Source: Nymphaea colorata (lineage: Eukaryota > Streptophyta > Magnoliopsida > Nymphaeales > Nymphaeaceae). From it: a stretch of DNA of 64,000 nt. Below are positions 11,930 through 22,100 of this stretch, in pieces. The stretch covers positions 13,308,854 to 13,372,853 of the forward strand of contig NC_045147.1 in the NCBI RefSeq assembly GCF_008831285.2. The letters are read 5' to 3'. The notes beneath the pieces were generated by a model. The model did not search any database and had not been told where the DNA came from. It saw nothing but the letters and a program-made list of their open reading frames with translations. Position numbers and translations under genes: made by a program. Position 1 is the stretch's first letter. Every line of letters begins with the position of its first letter.

Positions 11930-12200
11930 TTAAGCATGGGTATCGGGCCGGGCTGCCGCCGAGTTCCCGGCCCAGTCCGATTCGGCCCGTTAATAATTTA
12001 TATAAAAATATTTTTATTATTTTTTAAACTTAATAATATATATTTTATAATTAAATTATATTTTATATTATTAAAAATAATTTTTTATTCACAAACGGGC
12101 CAGGCTGGGATATCGGGTAGGACCCGGGCTATCGGGCCGGGCCCGACGGGCCGTCCTGGGCTGGGCCTTACTTGGCCGGCCCGATCCGATGCCCACCCTA
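11930..12200. mobile_element. 271-bp hAT-like non-autonomous element nested in the copia element
   Basis: Imperfect inverted termini are visible: one end reads TTAAGCATGGGTATCGGGCC and the reverse complement of the other reads TAGGGTGGGCATCGGATCGG. GC-rich arms made of repeated GGGCCGGGC/GGCCCG words flank an AT-only core (about 11,998-12,090). The flanking duplication CTAATGG (7, possibly 8 bp) and TAGGG-type terminus suggest the hAT superfamily. There is no transposase, so it was mobilised in trans. Confidence 0.8.
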
Positions 12201-12572
12201 CTAATGGCACACCCATTGCTATAGAAGGCGTTGAGGAATCTTGTTTCTTCAAATCAAATAAAAAAGTTTGTCTATATGTCTTTATTAATAAGTAAGACAA
12301 CTAAAGTTTATAAATATTGAGGTTAGTAATAAAAAAACTGACCTCAATATTTATCAATAAGTACGACAACTAAAGTTTATAGTTGCTTAGTTTTTTTTTT
12401 TCAAAGAATGTGATTTTTGAAGACAATGAGTCGAAGAAGGAGATTGGTAGAGGGTATGAGAACAACGGTCTATATGTCTTAGACAAAATATTGAGGTCAG
12501 TTTTTTTGCTCAAGCAGAAAAGGCAACTAGTACAAATTGTAGCACTCTCGACTTGGTCATATTTCAAATAGG

Positions 12573-13120
12573 TTGCTGAAAATTCATGTTCCACACGTCA
12601 AACCAGATGGGCACTCTTGTGATGCATGTAAATTCTCAAAATCACCTAGATTATCTTTTCAAAACTCTAAAGAAAGGTTGGCTGAAATTCGTGATTTAAT
12701 TTATTCTGATGTGTGGGGCCCAGCCTCAGTCGAGCTTCATTCTGGATATAGATTCTATTTTTCTTTATTGATGATAAAACTTGCATGACTTGCCTTTACT
12801 TTCTGAAAAATAAGAGTGATGTTGCCAAATTTTTTAAGAATTATTATGAGCTTGTATACACACAATATCAAACCAAAATGAAAAAATTAATGTCGAATAA
12901 TGGAGGAGAGTATGTCAATCAAGTTCTTGATGATTTTATGAAAAAGAAAGACATATGTCCCCAACTCACTTGTGTCGATACAACCCAACAAAATGGAGTC
13001 ACTGAGTGCAAAAACAAACAGTTGCTTAATATTTCTAGGTCCCTAATGATGAACATGAATATCCTCATCTATTTTGGGTCTGAAGCAATAGGAACGGCGT
13101 GTTATATAGCAAATAGAATA
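12573..13120 (+). pseudogene. Copia integrase remnant
   Basis: The frame from 12,573 has a C-x-x-C zinc-finger half (SCDACKFSK) and the first catalytic Asp in YSDVWGP (codon 12,708-12,710). A frameshift near 12,785 leads to the frame with YYELVYTQYQ and SNNGGEY, where the usual second Asp of SDNGGEY is Asn (codon 12,896-12,898). GVTECKNKQLLN and IANRIPN follow. The changed acidic residue plus the frameshift make it inactive. Confidence 0.88.
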
Positions 13121-13734
13121 CCTAATTCGAGCATCAATGATCAAATTCAAATTCAGTTACTTCTTAATAAATATATTTCTATTAATCGTTTTAAAGTTTT
13201 TTTGGATGCAAATGTTTTGTTATGAGTTCAAGAAACACTTTGGAATAAATTAGAAAAAAGAGCTATGAAATGTATTTTTCTTGGATATTCAAGTAAAAAA
13301 AAAAGGTTCAAATGTTACGAACCTCATTTGAAAAAATTCTTTGTCACTTGTGACATAAAGTTTTTTGAACAAGAACCATTTTATGAGGATAGCATTCAAG
13401 AGGAGACAAAAAAAAAATTGTTGACGTTAGTCTTTCACAACCATTGGTGAGCATTCATGATAATGTAAGTAAGTGTCCCAATGATTATCAATTTCTTGGG
13501 AACCAAAATCAAAGAAATGATGATCAGCATCCTCAGTCAACCTGAAGTTTATGGTACTATTAGTCCTCTAAAAATGATTTTTATACATACTTATCTTTTG
13601 ATAAAATTCATTCCATTGATGATTATCTAACATTCAAAAACCTGTCAAAACCATATCAAGATTATGTATTGAATACTTATCACTATGAAGAGCCTAAGAA
13701 TTTCTTGCAAGCAAACATGGATCCAAGATAGAAA

Positions 13735-14420
13735 GACACTACAAAAGAAGAACTAAAAGCACTACAAAGAAACCACACTTGGGAAATGGTGCCTCTTGGA
13801 AAATTGTGCCTCTACCAAAAGGAAAAAAAAGGTTGTTGGGTGCAAGTAGGTGTACTGAATAAAATATGGATCTGCCGAGAGGTTCAATGCAAAATTGGTT
13901 GCAAAAGGATTTATGCAAACTAAAAGAATTGATTATAATGAGACATTCGCCCCAGTTGCCAAAATGAACTCTCTCAGAATGTCACTCTCATTAGCATCAA
14001 ACAAAAGGCGAGAACTTATGCAATTGGATGTAAAGAACGTGTTCTTGCATAGTGACTTAAATGAATAAGTTTTAATGAAAACTTCAGAAGGCATCCAAAA
14101 TGAAAAGAAGTATGGATGTAAACTGAAGAAGGCCTTGTATGGTTTAAAACAATCTCCCTAGGCATGGTTTTCTCAACTTGGTGAGGCTCTTGTGAAAATC
14201 GGTTTTTCCAAAAGCACGTCTGGCAATCGTGCTTCAGAGATTATTATATTACTGGTTTATGTGGATGACATTATAATAACCAGAGATTACATGCAAAATA
14301 TGACAAGAGTAAAAGAGTATCTCAATAAAGAATTTGAGATAAAAGACCTAGGAAGATTGAGATACTTTCTTGACATTGAAGTAGCACAATCTGATAAATG
14401 AATGTTTATTTGTAGGAGGA
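13735..14420 (+). pseudogene. Copia reverse transcriptase remnant
   Basis: Stop-riddled homology starts at about 13,735 (KEELKALQRNHTWEMVP) and continues with LVAKGF, IDYNETFAPVAKM and a part ending LKQSP. The polymerase signature YVDD at 14,258-14,269 is intact in the frame 14,192-14,401, followed by EFEIKDLGRLRYFL. Several in-frame stops and deletions lie between the motifs. Confidence 0.88.
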
Positions 14421-14625
14421 AATACACTCTAGATCTCCTCAAAGAAACCACCGTAATAGAAACTAAGTGTGTTGTCACTCCCATGAAAATCAATTGCAAA
14501 TTCAAAAAAGAGGAAGGGGAAGCATTTGAAAATGTTCAAAGCTTTCGAAGACAAGTTAGAAAACTCATCAATCTTACTGTGACCAGGCAGGACATTACAT
14601 ACATTGTCAACTTGTTAGTCAGTTC

Positions 14626-15206
14626 ATGCATAAGCTAATGCCAACTCATGTAGAAGCTGCACATAGAATTCTAAAATGTCTTTTAGGGACTCCTAGGAGG
14701 GGGATCTTAATGAGAAGAAATGGTTATCTCAATGTCTTTATATATGCAAATGTTGATTGGGCAGAAACGATAGAAAATCAACTTCATGATACTATATTTT
14801 TATGGGTGGAAATCTAATATCATGGAAAAGCAAAAAACAATATGTAGTACCTCGATCAAGAGCAAAGATAGAGAATAGACGCATGGCAGCCTGCACATGA
14901 GAGTTAATTTGGATTAAAGCCTTACTAAAGGACTTTAACATTGAGCCTGAGGAACTGATAAAGTTAATGTGTGACAATATGGCGGCAATTCATATCAATG
15001 CCAATTCTATTTTCCATTAACAAACAAAACAAATAGAAGTGGATTGTCACTTTGCTAGAGAAAAAATCCAAAGTGGAATTATTGAAACACCTCATGTGAG
15101 AAGCGAATACCAATTAGCCGATATTTTCACTAAAGCTCTCAGCGAAGAAAAACACTACAACATTGCAAACAAGTTGGGACAGATTGACATCTTTGCACCA
15201 ACTTGA
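14626..15206 (+). pseudogene. Copia RNase H remnant and Pol C-terminus
   Basis: HILKCLLGTPRRGI-like wording and a decayed ADWA motif (NVDWAET near 14,750) lead into the terminal QLADIFTKAL motif near 15,113-15,140, which ends copia Pol just before the polypurine tract. Frames are broken several times. Confidence 0.8.
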
Positions 15207-15215
15207 GGGGGAAAC
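15205..15215 (+). other. Polypurine tract of the copia element
   Basis: GAGGGGGAAAC immediately precedes the TG start of the 3' LTR, the normal place for plus-strand DNA priming. Confidence 0.8.
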
Positions 15216-15499
15216 TGACCGATTGAAGAGAACGTTGGGAGTTATCTAAGGAAGCAAAAAAAATAGAAAGACTCCAACCAGCCCTCCTCGTGTCTCCTAC
15301 CGTTCCCTCAAAGGGTGACAAAGAAAATCTGCCTATAATATTGTAATCCTATTCAAAGAGCAGCTGTACTCTTAACAAAAACAAGAAATAAGACAAAGTT
15401 ACTCCTCCTTCTATCGTGGATGTAGGCATCTAAGCTGAACCACGTAAATCTTGTTGTTGTGTATTGTGCATTATTTGTTTTTTTTTGCTCAACTTGTTA
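15216..15499 (+). repeat. 3' LTR of the copia element
   Basis: Runs from TGACCGATTGAAG to CTCAACTTGTTA and matches the 5' LTR without the 285-bp insertion. About 26 bases present at the start of the 5' LTR are missing here. Followed by the right TGTCA duplication at 15,500-15,504. Confidence 0.85.
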
Positions 15500-15504
15500 T
15501 GTCA

Positions 15505-16680
15505 AACTATCAGACCCTATAGAGACGAAGCGCCTTCTCTGGCTGTTTTTTGGGCAGTATAGCTTATTAGGCTTTCACCATGACGTTCCAGATGAAGGAT
15601 TGCGGCTCGAGAGGATCGATATTGTCAATAAATAGGAGGATTCAGAGGACATCACCGAATTGAGAGTAGAACTACAGGAGTCTCATAAAGATGGTACAGT
15701 GAAATTAACACCATTCACGAGGAGTAGGCGTGAAGCCGCTACAAGTCCCACCGGCATGTCGCAGAGAGGAGAGCGAGAGCAGTGAAGTTTGGCTGGTGGT
15801 TTGTGGCTCAGCATTGGTGGAAGGTTATTGGACCAGCGGTTGATGAGCAAGTTTGTACCTGAATCTGGTTTGGAGTCCTTCCGATCGAGTCCCAGTGGGC
15901 TTGAGATGGACTCGGGAAGATGTCAGTTCATTGATATGATTTTCAGCGATATTTCCAAAAAATGACAATCTGCTTCTTGTTCTTTATGGTTTCTTAAGTT
16001 TTCTTACTCAAATGAGTTCTCACACTTTCCAAATTAGTTGTACTAAGAACATTTTGCATTTCTGTTCAATTTGACCAATTCTTAGGGTCCTTTTAAAACA
16101 TCCAAATTTAAGAAGATTTGGTGAGACCAAGTTTTGCCTAGGTTGAATATGCATCAGTCATGAACTATTTTTATTCATAATTTCTTCTGAATTCTCTTTA
16201 TTTTTATTCATAATTTCTTCTTAATCCTCTTTACTTTAAAAAGTTTCTTCATGATAAGAAAAAAGCGATGCTAAAAGAAAAATGGGGAAATAAAAATTAA
16301 TGCCATTTTTACTCCAGCTTTAGCCAATTTCAAAGTTAAAGTGTAATCTCAGAATAAATTACTTTTACATAGTAAAAGTGGGAGCATTATATGCCACAAA
16401 CTATATTATGGGTAATCCATGAGAACAAATATTGACAATAACTTAAGGGCCTAAATGACGGCCGGAACAAATCTGAAGATCTGATAGTATCCTTTCTCTC
16501 AAAACATCAGTTTCAAAGCAAAACAGTTGTTTCTAAACAAAATAAAAGTCTTCTTTTCTATCGATCGGTGAAAGTAAAAGACATATTGTTGTGAACTAAC
16601 ACTATATCAATGCATTTACTGCAAGAATTTGAATACAATAAATAAGAATGAATAAATCGACCTGATATTGTGTTCCCCAA
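15505..16680 (+). other. Unidentified duplicated segment E, copy 1
   Basis: Highly similar to 36,023-37,230, starting AACTATCAGRCCCTATAGA. It carries a degraded version of the reading frame seen at 36,296-36,625 (see that entry), with base changes and small deletions that break it. The distal half (16,080-16,680) is AT-rich and has no coding signal. It follows directly on the right target duplication of the copia element, so before that insertion it was joined to the PPR remnant ending at 10,232. Confidence 0.6.
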
Positions 16681-17335
16681 ATCTGTGGCCGCCATGACAC
16701 AATGTATTCTTTAGCCACTGGGGAAAACACAAGCCTTGCAGCAGGGAGAGATCCACAATTTTGTAAAGGCATCTGTGCAGCGGCGGAGGTAGAAAATTCT
16801 AAGTAAGTGACAATAAGTATAAAATTGTAAATTTTAAGAACTACTAACATGCAAATAAGAAAATTTGTTCAGAAATATCAATATAAAAAGTAAAAAAGAA
16901 AGTTTGAGGTCAGTGTGGACTACATGCCCACACGTAGCCTACACTGCCCCTGCCCCTGCCCCGGACCCTTCCTCTTTGTGCAATCAAGTACTTGCAAAAC
17001 GACTGTGGATGGATTTTCCTTTCATTGGAGCTGCTAGTTATGCACAAGCATTGAGCAGACGAAGCACTTTACTGAATTGAACTTGACCTTGAATGCTTCT
17101 TCATATACCCAATTTCCTCATGGCCCAGGATATTGTTGGAAGTGCTCCCTAAGCCAGTCATAACCGTGTTTCATTTCCTGTTGTTGAGAAATACAGAGAC
17201 AAGTACATAGGAAACCTGTCTTGACAAACCCATTTCGAATTAGAAAGCAATGAACTGATCAAGTAGATTTCATCAATTACAGAGATCCTAAGCTCATCAA
17301 CAAGCAGTGTAGCGTCACAGAATCTGCCTTCATGG
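16602..17335 (-). pseudogene. PPR gene remnant, unit 2 (upstream piece)
   Basis: The - strand frame 16,850-16,602 has CGSLPAARLVFSPVAKEYIV, resembling a PPR motif, and 17,020-17,335 repeats the DNA at 195-620. Frames are short and interrupted. It is the counterpart of the piece at the window start, lying at the same relative place before subtilase 2. Confidence 0.5.
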
Positions 17336-19100
17336 CCATATTTACTATTGTTGTATATGCATACTGCATGTTATGTAGGATAGGTCAAGCCATACACAAA
17401 AATTATCACCTTGGCTTGTACGCTTTTCCTGCATATGGTGTATGGTTTGGTTTGATCATAAATGGTGTCAAACCACAAGAATATCACAATTCAAATCCAA
17501 TTTTTAGATTACGTCGAAATCTGAATCCAATCTTTAGACTAAGTCCAAGGCGCAACTTTTCAACCTGAATAGACGTTGCATGTAAGATATTTAATTAAAA
17601 CTAAATCTGATCTGAATCCGAATCTGATCGAATATTTGTTTGATGCCATTTCTTAAATCATAATCAGATTTGATTTCTTGATGGGATCTTAATTTTTTTA
17701 TACTTAATTTTTTTGAAACAGTCCAATCAGATATCATACCTAAATTGGACTTGTTGACATTCTCACTTTATTTCCAATAAGGATTTTTTTTTTTTGTTTG
17801 CAATAATCCGACTTCTAAATTAATTACGCATTTGCTCTGCCAATTTCATTAGATGCTACTAAAGGCTTGATGATTATTAACAAGTAACTATTTATTAAAA
17901 ATGAGATATATTTAATTCTGATTGGTTTTTGAAATGACTGATTCTTACTTGTTTATTAAAAAAATTTCATGCACTAAACGTAGTTGCCCAACTTGAATGG
18001 GTCCAAGCTTGAGAAAGTCCGGACCAGTTTACATGTCATGGTCATGTTCTATAGTGGGGATTGAAAATGACCAAAATGCCATTGATGATGAAATGAATGA
18101 CCAAAATAAAATTTGAAAAATGTTTCCTTTATGAAAATCCCACGAAAATAGTGGAACAATTGCTTATATAGAGTCTGAAAAACTTTTTATTTTTATATTA
18201 ATATGTATGAGTAATTTTTTTCATTTACAGATTGGTGTTAAAAATTTCAAATTTTATACCAAATTTCAGACTACGATTTGTTTAATATTTACTTTGACAT
18301 GTTTATTTGAAAATATGCATAAGGCAGGACTAATTCACCCACGAGACTTGAATAGGTCTCACCATTTAAAGAGTCACCTTCCAAACAAGGTGCATCGAAG
18401 GGCAGAGTCAGTAATTTTTTATAAGCGGTTAGGTGTGGTTAATTGCTTTATATAGCATGAGAAGAAGTAGGTGTGGGTTACATGTGGGTAATGGCTTAGC
18501 AAGACTCTAAAAAAAATCTTATTTTTATATTAATATGTATGAGTATTTTTTCATTTTTTATTGGTTCCGTTTAAAGTTTTCAAAGTTTATACCAAATTTC
18601 TGAGTATGACTTAGTTTAATATTTACTTTAACATGTTTATTTGAAAATATAAAATAGGCAAGACTAATCCACCCACGAGACTCCAATAAGTCTCACCATT
18701 TAAAAAGAGTCGCCTTTCAGGTGCATTCAAGGGCAAAGCTAGTAACTTTTTATGAAAACTCGAATTATAATTTTAAAATTTTGATAAGGTCAAAAATACT
18801 ATTTTGCAAAAATTTTATATAGAATACGTAAAAAATTTTAAAATTTATATATAAATTTTTAAAAAAATGAGGAGGTTCTAGATTATGATTAATTTGGACA
18901 TATTTATTTTAAAAGAAAATGCAGAAGCCGGAACTAATTCCCAGCACGCCCCACTTGAATGGGTCTCACCATGAGAAAAGAGTACGTAGTTCATGAAATA
19001 ATGAATTACATGAGATGATCTTGCCTTGCGTATCCAGGCACGACCGATTGAGTTTGAAATGGAAAAAATAAAGAAGAAAAGGAGCTCCGTCCACAAGGAC
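17336..19100. repeat. Repeat-rich upstream region of subtilase 2
   Basis: Counterpart of 640-3,330, shorter by several deletions. It has two related ~280-bp units at about 18,160-18,400 and 18,470-18,720 and a single copy of the AGCACGCCCCACTTGAATGG word at about 18,941. No gene seen. Confidence 0.7.
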
Positions 19101-19106
19101 TATCAG

Positions 19107-19114
19107 TATAAATA
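19107..19114 (+). promoter_or_regulatory. TATA box of subtilase 2
   Basis: TATAAATA, 54 bp before the start codon, in the same conserved context as the other two copies. Confidence 0.8.
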
Positions 19115-19167
19115 GGTGTTCTCCATTCGATCTTCCTCCAAGTACCACTTGGCCTCGAGCTCCAGAC

Positions 19168-22100
19168 ATGGCTTCTTGGAACTTGATCGCCGGGCTTTCT
19201 CTCTGCGTCGTCCTGTTTCTCTGTTTAGGAATACATGCAGAAGCCGAAAGCAGCAGAGTGAGTGCCTCAACCTGATGCAATGTTGAAATATAAGTTATCT
19301 TCGCAGGTTTAGTTTCAAAAGCGCCTCTGCTCGTGAGGATGAATTAATTTGATGGCTTTCTGCTTCTTTTTCTTCTTCTGAACGATGCAGGTGTACATTG
19401 TGTATTTGGGAGAGAGGCAACACGAAGATCCCCAAGTCGTGGTGAATTCACACCATGGCTTACTAACTGCAATTTTTGGAAGGTACACACACATGTATAT
19501 ATGTATATATGCTTTCAAGTTTAAAGGAATTTTTCTTTGCTTCCTTTCCTTGTTTTTGATTGGTTAAGATGAAACTTCACAAATGACCATCGCATAATGG
19601 GCAGCAAGAAAGAAGCATTGGATTCAATCTTGTACAGTTACAAGCATGGGTTTTCTGGTTTTGCTGCAAGGCTTACTGAGACACAGGCAAGAGCCATTGC
19701 AGGTACAGGTTTATTTTGTGGTCGCAAGCACAATAAAACAGTTAAGAGCAGCTTCTAAAGAAAATTCTCCAACTTTTTATGGTTATTATTACATCGAGCG
19801 GACTCTTGTCCATTATTATTATTATTACTATTTTTATTATCAAATTTCATGGATACACACACAATACTATTCCTGCCGTTAATTCCGAAAGTGGTGATCG
19901 GTCTCCTTCAGGCACTACAGTAACATGCTCATGATATATGTAGAGTACTAACCCTTCGTCTTCAAAAACTAATGGTGCAGATGCCAAAGAAAACTTCTGC
20001 AAAGTGAGCCAAAAGATCGAATGATTTGATCCACCAGAGTGTCATTTTAATATATTTAAACACCCAAGCATGATGGTCATGAAAACCCCATACTTCAAGG
20101 TTGCATTTGATCAGATCTTGAATCCCAGGTTGCATTAAAAGATGTACTTCACAAGATTCTTAGTCTAAATTTTAAACAAAGTGAGGATCTCTATGACGTG
20201 GATCTTAAATCCACCTTATATGCTAAAAAGCATGGATTTAAGGTCGGATTGGGGGGAAGAGGGGTAAATCCATGGATCTCAAATCATTTAGATCACAAAT
20301 CCATGTTGAAGCCAAAACACCCTAACTATGTATGGTTGCAAATCTAGCTAGCTACATATGCACGTTCTTTTTTTTTTTTTTTTTTTTTTTACGAGTACAC
20401 CCAGGCCTAGATTTGATGCAGAACAGCACAAAATTCCTCCACTGCCCTTCTTCGCCCATACTTATCTTTTTTATTCAATCAAAAATTAAAAGTTCAAAAA
20501 ACCCACAAGCTACAGTGCATGAATTCACATCATTCAATTGTAAATGTTGCAGAGCTTCCGGAAGTTGTTCACGTGATACCCAGCCAAACCCACAAGCTGC
20601 ACACGACAAGAAGCTGGGACTATCTGGGGCTTCATCCTGGAACTCCCGACTCACTCCTTTCTACGGCCAACTATGGAGACGGCGTCATAATTGGAGTCAT
20701 AGACACCGGTAAGTAAAAAAAAACAACACCTCTATATATGCATCTAAGAAAGGAGATGAGTTCTATTACAACATTTTCTTGGAAGTTTGGGGTGAATACA
20801 TCAGCATTTGTTCTTGGTACTCATGTTTTTTAAATACATGCATCATCCAAAAGTAGCATAAAACATGATGTAATCATGCTGAATGCTTGTTCCTAAACCT
20901 AATAATGAAATTGCTTGCTTAGTCACAAATTAATGACTTAGAAAAGAAGTGCTATAAAGACATGCATTATAGTGATCTTCCTGCTTGGCACTATCAAAGA
21001 GGGGAAGTGGGGCCTTTCGCTCTCATTTGAGCAGGAGGATAATTCTCTCGCTGGATTTATCCAAAAAGAAATGCATTGCCCTTTAAAGTTCAACATTGAA
21101 TTAAATTTAATACATGAAGAGTGACAAAAATCTCAAATCAATTCAGAGCCATTTATAACATCAATCTTGACCTGTGCTAGTGAACTCATCTCACCTCCAC
21201 ATTTGTAAGCATCTTAGTTTGCGTTTGATTACCGTGGATCTAAGGTATGCGGTGATTTCAGATCATTGCAGGTTTGAACTATGTGGTTTTCAAATCCAAA
21301 CCCCCTCGTCCAAATCTAATTTCAAATCCACACTTTTTATATTAAAGTGTGGACTTGAAATCCGTTGAGGGGTAGAAGCTGAAATCTATATTTTGATATC
21401 AATATTTTGATACAACTTCAGCCATCACAGATTTGAGATTCTTTCTGATTTGAGGTCCCTTGGGAATCAAACGCACTCTTAATGCCAGTTTGGACTGATC
21501 TGGTTGTGCCAACCAACTTAATTAGGGATCTGGCCAGAGTCACAAAGCTTCAATGACGAAGGATTAGGTGCGGTTCCATCAAAATGGAGAGGCAGATGCG
21601 ATGGAGGAGAGCTCTTCAACACTTCAAACTGCAACAACAAGATAGTCGGTGCCCGGTTCTTTGCCAAGGGAATCATTGCCAAACTTGGGGGTGTGCCACT
21701 GTCGCTTGAAAGTAAGAGAGAGTACCTATCTCCAAGGGATGCAAATGGGCACGGGACGCACACGGCCTCAACTGCAGCCGGCTCCTTTGTGCGCAATGCA
21801 AGCTTCGGCGGCTTAGGTTTGGGGCTGGCCAGAGGGGGCGCGCCTCGAGCTCGCTTGGCCATCTACAAGGCCTGCTGGGGTCCAGGCGTCTGCGATGCGG
21901 CCGACATGTTGGCAGCCTTCGACAGCGCAATTCGCGACGGCGTTGACATCATGTCCGTCTCTGTGGGCACGGACCAACCTCCTCAGCCTGGCTACTTGGA
22001 CTACCAGAACGATCAGTCCATCGGTGCATTCCATGCAGTGGCTAGAGGGATCATGGTTGTTTGCTCTGGCGGTAATGCCGGTCCTTTCCCGCAGAAGGTC

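Larger units (their letters stand above)
10233..15499 (+). mobile_element. Degenerate Ty1/copia LTR retrotransposon
   Basis: A 5.27-kb element bounded by LTRs and a TGTCA target duplication, in + orientation. After the 5' LTR comes a tRNA-iMet primer-binding site. Gag, protease, integrase, reverse transcriptase and RNase H remnants follow in copia order (integrase before reverse transcriptase), then a polypurine tract and the 3' LTR. Every domain is interrupted by stops or frameshifts and the integrase has a substituted acidic residue, so it cannot move by itself. The LTRs differ at many positions, implying an old insertion. Two later insertions lie inside it (10,330-10,614 and 11,930-12,200). 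Confidence 0.92.

Noticed and set aside
12085-12300. 71-codon - strand frame with Pro/Gly/Arg-rich segment
   Set aside because: Translation of the GC-rich arm of the nested 271-bp element.
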